DNA from: an uncultured Rhizobiaceae group bacterium
GTDB taxonomy: Bacteria > Pseudomonadota > Alphaproteobacteria > Rhizobiales > Rhizobiaceae
Length of the DNA: 64,000 bases
NCBI GenBank assembly: GCA_938010435.1
Contig: CALLUS010000008.1
Location: 1 to 64,000, forward strand
Reading direction: 5' to 3'
The notes beneath the pieces are model-generated. The model saw only the letters and a program-made list of their open reading frames with translations. It made no database searches and was not told the origin of the DNA. Below are positions 1-9,140 of this stretch, one piece after another. Numbering within the stretch: the first letter of the stretch is position 1; each line of letters starts with the position of its first letter. A program made the position numbers and the translations under genes.

Positions 1-3000
1 TATCGTAAACGCTGACACCGTCAGCGCATCACCGTCAGGATCAACATCATCAGATTCAACATCACCCGTCACAGCACCACCATCTTCGGTGCCGCTATAG
101 GCATTGTCCGTCGCAACTGGCGCGTCATTCTCAGGGGTTACGAAGAGAGTGAATGTGTTTGCAACAGCATCCGTATCGATTCCACTATTTGCAGTCCCAC
201 CATCATCTTGCACTTGGAATGTGAAACTCGAATAACTGGCGCCCGTCGTCGATGTATTATTCTCGCCTGCAAGTGGAACGAAAGTAAGATAGCCGCTTGT
301 AATATCAGCAGCCGAAATAGACTGGCCAGTAGACACATTTGAGGGCGGATTGACCCCATCATCGTAAATGATTGCTCCGTCAGACGGAAGAGTTGCAACA
401 ATCACGTTGAGAAGATTGTCGTCCGTGCCATCGATCGGATCTGTGAAACCAAAATCACTGGTGAGGAATGTATGTGTTCCGTCTTCTGCAATTGTGGTTG
501 AGCCGTCTGTTCCTTCAGGTGCATCGTTGATGCCGAGAACAGTTATGGTCACAGTCGCATCATTGGTCACACCATTGGCGTCAATAACTGTATAAGTGAA
601 CGTATCGTCCACAGTATCACCCGCTTGAAGCGCTTGCAAAGATGGTGCACTGGATGGATCATAGCTGTAGCTGCCGTCAGGATTGACAACAACCGTTGCA
701 CCTAGAGCAGATGTCGTGTCATGACTATCGACTGTTAGTCCAGCCACCGCATCGAAGGTGTTTTTTACGTCCGTATCGGATAGCGCAGATTCATAAAAGC
801 TAAGACCAGCTATCTCACCTTCGAACAGGCCGAAATCAGTCGCCCCGACATTGGCTCCATTTGCAGTTGTTCCAAGTCCGGCACCACTGCCACCATCCCA
901 ATCATTAAGATTGGGATCTTGTTGACTGGCAACCAAAATCCCATTCACATAAAGGCGAACTTCATCATTGGTTCCGCTCGCATCTTGGTCATACACGGCT
1001 GTGACCTGAATAAACTCATTGGCAATATTTGCAGCACCAATAATGTCGTTAAGGTCCGCCCGAAGAACAATCGTGTTACCGCTGTCGTTGAATTGAACCT
1101 GCACATGATCGATTGTGCCAACCCCTGTTCCAGCTGAATCAGACAAGGTAATGGACATGCCGTCACCGCCACCACCGGTTTCATATAGGATAGCACCATC
1201 ACCAGAAACGTAATCAGCAGGGTCGTATCTGAACCAAATGTCGAATGAAGCATCTGCATTACTGGGATTTCCAGCGAGAGTCTGTAAGGTTGACCCGACA
1301 GCACCTTCTGTTCCATCGAACACAAGAGTTTCAGTGATTCCCGGATATGTTGTGGCAGGGCTCGAATCTTGAGTGATACCACCGCTCCATGACAAATCAT
1401 GAGTTGCAACGCCGCCATTCCATGACCCTGCAGGCGCACCTGACAAATCAACCGTGTCATAGTCGAGTGTTGACGTCGGCAGAGTAGCTATGTCGTTGGT
1501 CAAAACACCGCTGGCCGCATCAACCGAAATCGCGGTATCTTCGTTTGTCGCACCCGTGTCATCAACTGGTACCGGGGGTGGAGTGAGAATAACAATTACA
1601 GTTGCCGTTTCTGTCACGCCGCCTGATGTCACCGTGTAAGTAAACGTATCATCAGTGACGAACGAACCAGCTGAAGGTGTGTATGTGATCGTGTTATCAG
1701 GATTGACGACTACTGTACCGGACGTCCCGTTGGTAGCAGTGACATTGGTTACCGTTCCTTCGAAATTGTCATTGCCCAACACATTGATGATTGTAGATGA
1801 GCCAGTGGAAACGGCCTTTATATCGTCAATTGTATCAACAACCGGAGTGACCAGAATATCGATTACGCTTGTATCCGTAGATACAGCGGTGCTTTCATTG
1901 TCATCTGTGACGATAGTAAGCGTCGCGGTGCCGTTATAGTCTGGCGTCGGACTGAAATAGAGGCCGTTCAAAGCCGCATTTACTTCTGCTTCAGTACCGG
2001 AAATCGTCAATGTATTCGTGCCATCGCCCGTGATGGTTGCAGTCACGCCTGAGGCTGCAAAGACCGCACCGTTTACCGCAGAAAGTGTAACCGTTAAATT
2101 ATCACTATCAGAGTCGCTCACAGTGATTTCATTGCCATTGGTCGCGTTAAACACGATGATCGTGTCTTCAGCCGTCGTTGTTTGCGGGATTGCTGTTCCA
2201 CCTGTCGTGGGAGCAGAAATCACGGGGGCTTGATTGACATCGGTAATCGTCGTCAAAACATCATCAAGTGTAGCATCGACTGAAGAGTTGGTGGCGTTGC
2301 TTAATTCAAGTCTAAAATCTTCCGAACCTTCAAAGTTGCTGTCATCAGTTGCATCCAATGAAAACGTGAGCGATGGATTGGTCGGCGTGCTGAACAGGAT
2401 ACGCGTGTCATTAGCCAATGTTCCGCTGTTAAACGAAACCTGAGTGAAGTTTGCGCCAGTACCATCGCTGATACCAATTGTTGCGCTGGCTCCGTTATTA
2501 TAGGTACCATTTGAAAGTGTTACATCATCGTATCTAAATTCGATCTCATTGCTGCCTTCACGCAACACGGCTTGAAATGTGATGGTTTCGCCAGCTGTGT
2601 TGTCGAAGAAAATAACGATATCATTATATTGAACAATAAGTTCGCGGGAACCTGGTGAACCTTGAACAAGAGTATAAACATCATCTGAATTGGCTTGCGC
2701 AACCCCTAATACATCCCAAAATGGTGCAATTGTCGGTGTGTTGTTTAACGTATTGCCGGTAGAAAAATCTTCATTGGTATAGGCCTCCGCCCCCCCAGGG
2801 TCACCGGCACCAAATGTCAGTGTCCCAAAGTCGTTAACGAATACGTCTGTGTAAGTCGTACCATAAAAATCGAAGTTAAAACCTAAATTTACCTGCGATG
2901 TGCCGAATGTATTGAGACCCAAAGCGGTTGCTGACGGATTTGTCGAAATGTCCTGAAAATTAGAACCTGCGAAAGTTTCAGCGACAGGTTGAAGTTCGCC

Positions 3001-6000
3001 TGAGTAAGTAAGAGTTGTACCATCAAAAGTGAAATTGGACGAACTATCCGCGGCACCCTGTACCGCGGACGCGAGATTCTCGTAATCCAAGGATGTCGTA
3101 TCAATATTAACCGCCGAAATATCAACGGAATAAGATGTCCCCGCACTGGGGATCGTATCAAGTGTGATGGTATATTGAGCTGCAGCGCCTTCCGCGACAC
3201 TTGTATCTCCGACTATCGACCAGATTGGTGCTTCGATGGTGATAGTGGCCGTGTCGGTGCTACCATCCACATCTTCCAAAAGGTAAGTGAACGTCTCGGT
3301 GCCTGATAGTGTAGGCGCACCCGTAAAGGTCAGCGTTCCATCAGCATTGAGCGTAACTGTACCAGCACCACTTCCCAATGAAATGGTTCCGCCAACAGAT
3401 ATGCTCTGACCATCCACTTGCAAAATTTGTGGACCACCATCGGGAACATCGTCATTGGCAATAGGGTTGATCACAGTTGCTTGGTTGGGTGCACCGAAAA
3501 ATGTATCGTCATTTGCAACAACTGGATCATCTATATTGTTGACCGTGAATGTGAGAGTTTCTGTGGCTGATGCGGCACTCAAAACAGCCACCCCATTTTC
3601 AGCATTCACTTCTGAAGAGATAGCGACCACATCTACTGTATATGTACCCAGTGCAACTGGTACTTCCAATTTCAAAGCGAGAAAATCGGTTGCAGCAATT
3701 GTAACCACACCGGAACCATCTGGAACTTGCGCAATACCACCTATGAAGAACGTAACGCCTGCCGGAATGTTGGAAAATTGATATTCAATGATTTCTTCCG
3801 AACCATCTGTGTCGATAGGCTGCGCATCTATCAACGGATTGACGTTGATCATAGCACCCGGACCAGCACTCCCCGCTGCGGTCGTCAGTGTTGGCACATC
3901 GGCCACTGCATCAAAGACAAAAGTAATGTCTTCACTGGCCGCTGACATTGATCCGTTTGCTTCAGTTGACGTAATTGTCAAAGACGCAACAACATCGGTA
4001 TCAGAATGACTGTCAGGGCTTGGCGGAATGAGCGAGATATTGGTGATATCCCAGTCATCGAGAAACGCCATATCGGTCAATCCGGTTGAAACGAAGACCT
4101 TGTCACCATCTGTGACTGTATAACCGTTTGGAATTTGAGAAATTCCATAGCGCAAAGTTTCTGATCCATCAGCGTCAGACTGTGTACCTGTCACGTCAAT
4201 TGTATTGGACTGAGTGTCTTCGTTAGTTGCGGTGCTGGCCAGACCGACGGGAACGTTTGGAGTGTCTGCAACGGCTTGAATGTTGATCGACGCATAAGAC
4301 GTGGAAAGGTTTCCATCATCATCTGACACAGTATAGTCGAAGAATTCTACACCGCTGTAATCTGCTATTGGAACGTAGTCGAATGAGCCATCAGCATACA
4401 ACGTGACAACTGCACCGCTTGGCATTGTGTGTGATATAGGAGTGGTCGTACCCACTGCATTGACCGGAATGGATATGCCATTACCGTCCAAGGCAGATAC
4501 AACCGTAATGGTATCCGCGGGTTGTGGATCGCTGTCGTTGCTTAACAAGCCTGTGGCAGCCGCAATTGTAAGTGACGTATCTTCTGTACCAACATAGACA
4601 TCGCGCACAGTCGTGGGTTCATTGAGGACAGTTCTAAATGTGACCGCCGTGTTGGCGATACCACTGGCAAATGCGCCGTCGAAGACCTGAACATCAATAG
4701 AACGCGGCGTGATATCTGTTGAAGTTGTGGTGAACCGAACTGATTGAATAGCTGTTTGATAGTCAACCGCGCTGGCGTCTCCAACAAGCGTCACCGTAAT
4801 TTCGCCTGGGACGCTTGTGTCGACCGTTCCGGTCAACCCAATGGCGGTGAGAACAGCAGTATCCAGTACCAATTGGTCACCAGCAACAGGATTGGTGAAA
4901 GTGATCGTCGCGTTGGTTGCCGTTCCCGCTTCATTAGTGACGACAATATCACCATCGGCAATTTCAACAGGAATCGGGCTTGCAGTGCCGAACAAGAACT
5001 CCGTTTGGTAATTGGAACCCGTTGCGCCAGATGAATCATTGTCATCAAGATCAATACCTGTTGCGAAGGCTGTATTTGGATTGGTGAATACAAGGTCACC
5101 ATCGCCATCGTGGTTGTAAAACGCATATGGAGTGCGGGTTTCGTAAACCATGGTTAGCTGATTCACCGAATTCCAAGAGTACTGAACCCAACTTTCTTCT
5201 TCACTGTTTTGGTCGATCGTACCAGTAGCACGAATATTCGTTCCATCATTGCTAACTTCCAAGTTGGTACCAGCTTGAACGGTGTACGATGATAAATCAG
5301 AGATAGCTGCAGATAATGTTTCGCGGGTGGTTACACTGCCCGTGCCAGTACCATCAATATCTGCGGTCGTAAGAGATACTTCACCGATGTTGGCTGCTGT
5401 GTTTGTTCCTGCCAGCAATATTTCCCAAACAATTGTAGCACTACCAATATTGCCGGTGTTTGAACCGCCAGCCACGGCACTTGTGTTGTGGATGTAAACT
5501 CGAAAGTCATCGAGCGTAGGATCGTCCGCATCACCATCATCATCATCACGCGTGCCGAAACCGACGAATATTTCTGTGGCATTGGTGACTGATGTTACTG
5601 TAGCGCGAACATCAACGGCAATCGTGCCGCCTGCTCCATCATCAATCAATCCCGCATTCGACCAAACGGCTACTGTCCCTGTTTCACCAACCGCTCCAAA
5701 CCCAGGAGCCCCTGCAGGTGTAAATTCATTCACGTATGTTACAGTCGGCGCATCAACGGTTCCCAATTCGAAAGCGGCAAGAACACCTTTGAACTCCATT
5801 GGTTCGAAAGCTTTGGCTTCGATTTCACCCTGAACAATTTCAAGATCCCAATCACCGCCAGCTTCTTCATTGCCTGTCAAATCATCAGATGCTGCGATGT
5901 CTGCGCCCGTGATCTGGGCCAGTTGTTCTGCAGCTGTACGGCCAACTTCACCAGCGCCGAAGTTACAGCCGTATATGAGAATATCGCCGCCTTCGCTGAG

Positions 6001-6516
6001 CGAAGCACCGATCTGTGTTAGTGCTTCCACGTGGGATGTGGTAATTGTATCGCCGGAGAGTTGACTGGAACCAAGATTCAAAAAACCTTGGCCGCCGTGA
6101 GAGAAGATATGGACGGCAGAAAGATCTTCGCGACCATCCAGAATATCTGCAATTTGCTCAACACCATCGGACTGCAGGTCCAAAATATGAACTTCCACAT
6201 CGGGATCTAAATCACCGAGTAATTCGCCAATATTTTCCACATTGCCATCAATGAAGACAACATCTTTGGACAAATCACGTTGGGGAGCGGGAACGTGACC
6301 TTCCTTTGCTATATCTTCAAGGACGGAGTTTGCCGCTTCATTGGCATCAGCTAAATCCGAGTGAGTGGCGCTTTCAACCATATCAGCTGCGGTTTCAACA
6401 CCAGCTGCGTCAAGCAATACGCGTGGCTCAAGGACCCGCATCAAAGGCTTGTCCGCCTGCGGTTCCATCACAGTCGTTTTGCTTCTTTTGAAGACTTTTC
6501 CAAGTGCAGAAAGCAT
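1..6516 (-). CDS. Giant LEPR-XLL / DUF4347 cadherin-repeat adhesin (3' end outside window)
   Basis: Open without a stop from ATG 6516-6514 to the window edge, at least 2172 residues. The N-terminus carries an LEPR-XLL motif (LEPRVLL, residues 29-35), typical of very large secreted proteins. Residues about 78-240 match DUF4347, with HIFSHGG (His140) and IYGCNFG (Cys184) in a caspase-like His/Cys arrangement. Then follow Asp/Thr-rich bacterial cadherin/VCBS-like repeats (words such as LTNDxD, ADGSFDYVP, NEDTxxT), a Calx-beta-like domain (about 1096-1409) interrupted by a nidogen-like block (about 1174-1374), and a LamG-like domain (about 1690-1910). There is no classical signal peptide, so type I export is likely. 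Expected role: calcium-binding surface adhesin or matrix protein. A perfect CtrA box lies 119 bp upstream. The domain reading is by eye; the C-terminal secretion signal is not visible. Confidence 0.9.
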   Translation of the reverse strand, partial: MLSALGKVFKRSKTTVMEPQADKPLMRVLEPRVLLDAAGVETAADMVESATHSDLADANEAANSVLEDIAKEGHVPAPQRDLSKDVVFIDGNVENIGELLGDLDPDVEVHILDLQSDGVEQIADILDGREDLSAVHIFSHGGQGFLNLGSSQLSGDTITTSHVEALTQIGASLSEGGDILIYGCNFGAGEVGRTAAEQLAQITGADIAASDDLTGNEEAGGDWDLEIVQGEIEAKAFEPMEFKGVLAAFELGTVDAPTVTYVNEFTPAGAPGFGAVGETGTVAVWSNAGLIDDGAGGTIAVDVRATVTSVTNATEIFVGFGTRDDDDGDADDPTLDDFRVYIHNTSAVAGGSNTGNIGSATIVWEILLAGTNTAANIGEVSLTTADIDGTGTGSVTTRETLSAAISDLSSYTVQAGTNLEVSNDGTNIRATGTIDQNSEEESWVQYSWNSVNQLTMVYETRTPYAFYNHDGDGDLVFTNPNTAFATGIDLDDNDSSGATGSNYQTEFLFGTASPIPVEIADGDIVVTNEAGTATNATITFTNPVAGDQLVLDTAVLTAIGLTGTVDTSVPGEITVTLVGDASAVDYQTAIQSVRFTTTSTDITPRSIDVQVFDGAFASGIANTAVTFRTVLNEPTTVRDVYVGTEDTSLTIAAATGLLSNDSDPQPADTITVVSALDGNGISIPVNAVGTTTPISHTMPSGAVVTLYADGSFDYVPIADYSGVEFFDYTVSDDDGNLSTSYASINIQAVADTPNVPVGLASTATNEDTQSNTIDVTGTQSDADGSETLRYGISQIPNGYTVTDGDKVFVSTGLTDMAFLDDWDITNISLIPPSPDSHSDTDVVASLTITSTEANGSMSAASEDITFVFDAVADVPTLTTAAGSAGPGAMINVNPLIDAQPIDTDGSEEIIEYQFSNIPAGVTFFIGGIAQVPDGSGVVTIAATDFLALKLEVPVALGTYTVDVVAISSEVNAENGVAVLSAASATETLTFTVNNIDDPVVANDDTFFGAPNQATVINPIANDDVPDGGPQILQVDGQSISVGGTISLGSGAGTVTLNADGTLTFTGAPTLSGTETFTYLLEDVDGSTDTATITIEAPIWSIVGDTSVAEGAAAQYTITLDTIPSAGTSYSVDISAVNIDTTSLDYENLASAVQGAADSSSNFTFDGTTLTYSGELQPVAETFAGSNFQDISTNPSATALGLNTFGTSQVNLGFNFDFYGTTYTDVFVNDFGTLTFGAGDPGGAEAYTNEDFSTGNTLNNTPTIAPFWDVLGVAQANSDDVYTLVQGSPGSRELIVQYNDIVIFFDNTAGETITFQAVLREGSNEIEFRYDDVTLSNGTYNNGASATIGISDGTGANFTQVSFNSGTLANDTRILFSTPTNPSLTFSLDATDDSNFEGSEDFRLELSNATNSSVDATLDDVLTTITDVNQAPVISAPTTGGTAIPQTTTAEDTIIVFNATNGNEITVSDSDSDNLTVTLSAVNGAVFAASGVTATITGDGTNTLTISGTEAEVNAALNGLYFSPTPDYNGTATLTIVTDDNESTAVSTDTSVIDILVTPVVDTIDDIKAVSTGSSTIINVLGNDNFEGTVTNVTATNGTSGTVVVNPDNTITYTPSAGSFVTDDTFTYTVTSGGVTETATVIVILTPPPVPVDDTGATNEDTAISVDAASGVLTNDIATLPTSTLDYDTVDLSGAPAGSWNGGVATHDLSWSGGITQDSSPATTYPGITETLVFDGTEGAVGSTLQTLAGNPSNADASFDIWFRYDPADYVSGDGAILYETGGGGDGMSITLSDSAGTGVGTIDHVQVQFNDSGNTIVLRADLNDIIGAANIANEFIQVTAVYDQDASGTNDEVRLYVNGILVASQQDPNLNDWDGGSGAGLGTTANGANVGATDFGLFEGEIAGLSFYESALSDTDVKNTFDAVAGLTVDSHDTTSALGATVVVNPDGSYSYDPSSAPSLQALQAGDTVDDTFTYTVIDANGVTNDATVTITVLGINDAPEGTDGSTTIAEDGTHTFLTSDFGFTDPIDGTDDNLLNVIVATLPSDGAIIYDDGVNPPSNVSTGQSISAADITSGYLTFVPLAGENNTSTTGASYSSFTFQVQDDGGTANSGIDTDAVANTFTLFVTPENDAPVATDNAYSGTEDGGAVTGDVESDDVDPDGDALTVSAFTI

Positions 6517-6634
6517 CGGCCACCCCTATACCGGTGACCGTTAATCAGCTTCGCGAAAGGCTGCTTTCAGAACACCATTGCTCACAAACTGATTCCCAGC
6601 AGAGATCAGAAAGTTAATTTTGCGGGTGGTATAG

Positions 6635-6649
6635 TTAACGTCACGTTAA
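6635..6649. promoter_or_regulatory. CtrA box upstream of the adhesin gene
   Basis: Perfect TTAA-N7-TTAA (TTAA at 6635-6638 and 6646-6649, spacer CGTCACG), the consensus of the alphaproteobacterial cell-cycle regulator CtrA. It lies 119 bp upstream of the adhesin start and about 270 bp from trhO. Two GANTC (CcrM) sites lie in the same gap at 6665-6669 and 6748-6752. GANTC is expected about once per 256 bp, so those two alone are not significant. Confidence 0.6.
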
Positions 6650-6759
6650 TTTACGCCATAAGCCGAGTCATTTGGTTAAGGAATGTCCCTTGCAACGAAA
6701 GGCATTTGAACAAAATTTAACAATTTCACAAACGACAACATGTTAACGATTCAATCAAT

Positions 6760-6840
6760 TTAACCGATATCCGGAAACAGATACCCGATTACGAGAGCAA
6801 CGATAATCACAAGCAAAAGATAAGCGTATCGGCGGTGCAT
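6760..6840 (-). CDS. Possible 26-residue single-pass membrane peptide
   Basis: In the 402-bp gap between the adhesin and trhO, the minus strand reads ATG (6840-6838) to TAA (6762-6760). It encodes a basic N-terminus (MHRRYAYLL) followed by one strongly hydrophobic segment (VIIVALVIGYLF) and a short PDIG tail. The layout is typical of small alphaproteobacterial membrane peptides. The ribosome binding site is weak (GAG about 10 nt upstream) and I recognise no family, so this may be chance. Confidence 0.35.
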   Translation of the reverse strand: MHRRYAYLLLVIIVALVIGYLFPDIG

Positions 6841-6918
6841 AGATGGAACTCAAATTTGAAATACAACTGACGATTAAGGCTTGCTGAAAGCTATAACAGA
6901 TTATACAGCCTGACTATC

Positions 6919-7938
6919 ATGACCGATACAACACAAAATACCATTTCTTCCAAGGTCGATGGCCCAATTTTTCGGGTCACTGCGCTCTATAAATTCGTGA
7001 CGCTGCCAAAGCCAGTGATCTATCGGAACGAGTTACTGGATGTTTGCAAAAGTAACGATGTGATGGGCACCGTTCTGCTGGCGCAAGAAGGCATAAATGG
7101 CACAATCGCGGGCAAAGCCAGCGGGATTGAGGCGGTTCTCGATTGGTTGCAAAGTCATGAACCGTTCTCAGAACTGGACTATAAGGATTCTTGGGCGAAT
7201 GAAGCCCCCTTCTACCGTATGAAGGTGCGCATGAAGAAAGAAATCGTGACGCTGGGTGTTGAAGGCATCGATCCCAGCCAACAGGCCGGAACCTATGTGA
7301 AGCCCGAAGACTGGAATGATCTCATTGCACAAGACGATGTGATCGTCGTTGATACGCGCAATGATTATGAAGTGGCAATCGGTACCTTCAAAGGCGCTGA
7401 AAACCCTGAAACGACGAGCTTTAGAGAACTTCCCCAATGGGTTGAAGACAAATTGGAAGCGCAACCGGATACCAAAATAGCGATGTTTTGTACGGGAGGC
7501 ATTCGCTGTGAAAAATCGACAGCCCTTTTGCGCACACGAGGTTATGACAATGTATTTCATCTCAAAGGTGGTATTTTAAAATATCTGGAACACGTACCCA
7601 AAGCCGAGAGCCTCTGGGAAGGAGAGTGTTTTGTTTTCGACCAAAGAGTTTCTGTGAAACACGGGCTTGAGCCTGGCGAATACGATATGTGCCACGGATG
7701 TCGGATGCCCATTCGAGAAGAAGACAAAGCACACCCAAACTACGCTGAAGGCATTTCATGCCATCATTGTCATGACAAAATGTCAGACTCTCAACGTGCT
7801 CGGTATGCCGAACGCCAAAAGCAGATCGAGCTGGCCAAATCACGCAACGAAAACCATATTGCCGCCGATGTACAAGCAGCGAAACAAATCAAACGCGCCG
7901 AGAAAGAAGAACAGCGCGAACGCAGTGGTAAAGGGTGA
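6919..7938 (+). CDS. trhO: tRNA uridine(34) hydroxylase TrhO (rhodanese family, YceA-like)
   Basis: The 339-residue length is typical of TrhO/YceA proteins, which use O2 to hydroxylate U34 of certain tRNAs on the way to 5-methoxy- or 5-oxyacetyl-uridine wobble bases. An N-terminal acylphosphatase-like fold (about 15-110) is followed by a rhodanese domain (about 125-225) with active-site loop CTGGIRCEKS (Cys191). Near the C-terminus are paired zinc-type cysteines (CHGCRMP and CHHC). The lysine- and arginine-rich tail fits RNA binding. It starts at ATG 6919. Its stop is one base from the convergent stop of the metallopeptidase gene. Confidence 0.93.
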   Translation: MTDTTQNTISSKVDGPIFRVTALYKFVTLPKPVIYRNELLDVCKSNDVMGTVLLAQEGINGTIAGKASGIEAVLDWLQSHEPFSELDYKDSWANEAPFYRMKVRMKKEIVTLGVEGIDPSQQAGTYVKPEDWNDLIAQDDVIVVDTRNDYEVAIGTFKGAENPETTSFRELPQWVEDKLEAQPDTKIAMFCTGGIRCEKSTALLRTRGYDNVFHLKGGILKYLEHVPKAESLWEGECFVFDQRVSVKHGLEPGEYDMCHGCRMPIREEDKAHPNYAEGISCHHCHDKMSDSQRARYAERQKQIELAKSRNENHIAADVQAAKQIKRAEKEEQRERSGKG

Positions 7939-7939
7939 C

Positions 7940-8521
7940 TTAAGGTCGACTGGATGTTTTCAGCTGTTTCGCACGCGTCCAAATATCCGAACCATCGTAC
8001 CAACTTTCAAAGTCCCAACGATAACTTTCCAGCACTTTGTTTGGAATAGGTCGCCTTGGATCACCACTCATTGAGTAAGCCATACCTTCTACAAACCATG
8101 TAGGTTTGTTTAGGAATACATTGAGTGAACCCAATCGTTCACTTTGCAAATGATGAATCAATTCATGACGAACGAAGTGCTGTTCCCATCCCTTTATTCT
8201 TATAACGATTCCAAAGGTTCCCACATGGTATGCCGCTGCATGATATTGTCCGAATGCATCGGAACATTGAAGGGTATGGCAAAAGATGAACCTCGGCGGC
8301 TTTGAAACTATCCCCACATTGCGGTTTACGAAGTCGATGGCTTCGTTTCGCAATTCTTCCGCCTGTTTCAGTTTACTCAAATCATCAATGCAAATGCTCG
8401 CCGTTGGACAGCTGACACCGAACATCTGAGGAATGAACACACGAGTTGGTTTGTAGAATGCCAACGCGGCCGTTGGGCAACCAACAATGAATATCAGCAA
8501 TGCAATTGCAAAATTTCTCAA
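7940..8521 (-). CDS. Exported HExxH (gluzincin-like) putative metallopeptidase
   Basis: 193 residues with a hydrophobic N-terminal export signal. Cleavage could follow AALA (about residue 21), or the FIVGC string could act as a lipobox. The motif HELIH (His119, Glu120, His123) is followed 22 residues later by FVEGMA (Glu145). This HExxH plus downstream Glu layout is that of gluzincin zinc metallopeptidases. Cysteines at 38, 44, 81 and 86 could form disulfides in the periplasm. The start is TTG, two bases after the stop of the lysE-type gene, so it is probably the last gene of the betC operon. I know no established role for such a protein in choline-sulfate metabolism, and the substrate is unknown. 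Confidence 0.75.
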   Translation of the reverse strand: MRNFAIALLIFIVGCPTAALAFYKPTRVFIPQMFGVSCPTASICIDDLSKLKQAEELRNEAIDFVNRNVGIVSKPPRFIFCHTLQCSDAFGQYHAAAYHVGTFGIVIRIKGWEQHFVRHELIHHLQSERLGSLNVFLNKPTWFVEGMAYSMSGDPRRPIPNKVLESYRWDFESWYDGSDIWTRAKQLKTSSRP

Positions 8522-8523
8522 AA

Positions 8524-9135
8524 TTATTTTTCAACCAATGCAAGTTTCAACCCAAGAAAACCAAATGCCCCTGCAAATGACCGTTTCATCCATTTCATGA
8601 TTTCGGGCTTGGAGATGATGTAATCTCGAGCCAATGCAGCGCACGCTCCATAGCTCACAAATACAACGAAAGTTAGAAACATGAATATCCCAACAAGCAG
8701 GAACATCAATGCTGTTGAGTTCGGCTGACTGATATCTACAAACTGCGGAAGAAACGCCAGAAAAAACAACGATAATTTTGGGTTCAAAACATTGATGAGC
8801 GTTCCGTTCACTGCAGTTTTTAGAAATGTTATCGGTTTGGTATCTTCGTCGATATCAAGCACCCCACCATCGCGAAGAATGCTCCAGGCCATATAAAGCA
8901 GATAGGCAACACCCATATATTTCACGATCTGAAACGCAATTGCACTTGTGTGAAAGATTGCAGCAAGACCGACAATGCTTGCCAATGCAGCAGGCACAAT
9001 TCCAAGTGTGCATCCAAAAGCAGCAGCAATGCTGGCTTGAAAACCACGCCCAAGCCCTACGGCCAATGTGTAAATCACGCCCGTTCCGGGCAGCAGTATA
9101 ACAACCATTGAGGTAAGCAAAAACTCAAAACTCAT
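8524..9135 (-). CDS. LysE/RhtB family amino-acid exporter
   Basis: About 203 residues with five to six hydrophobic segments. The opening FEFLLTSMVVILLPGTG is the hallmark N-terminus of LysE/RhtB translocators (PGP-like motif), and the mid-protein NPKLSLFFLAFLPQF is the second family signature. These inner-membrane carriers export amino acids and related small solutes. The start was set at ATG 9135 by family fit. ATG 9144 is also possible, because it overlaps the betA stop as ATGA, which suggests translational coupling. Operon context hints at export of a product of choline or betaine metabolism, but no substrate can be read from the sequence. Confidence 0.85.
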   Translation of the reverse strand: MSFEFLLTSMVVILLPGTGVIYTLAVGLGRGFQASIAAAFGCTLGIVPAALASIVGLAAIFHTSAIAFQIVKYMGVAYLLYMAWSILRDGGVLDIDEDTKPITFLKTAVNGTLINVLNPKLSLFFLAFLPQFVDISQPNSTALMFLLVGIFMFLTFVVFVSYGACAALARDYIISKPEIMKWMKRSFAGAFGFLGLKLALVEK

Positions 9136-9140
9136 ACCCA

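Noticed and set aside
1-6516. Many plus- and minus-strand ORFs of 60-170 codons across the adhesin region
   Set aside because: They are shadows of the single open minus-strand frame that runs from 6516 to the edge with coherent domains.
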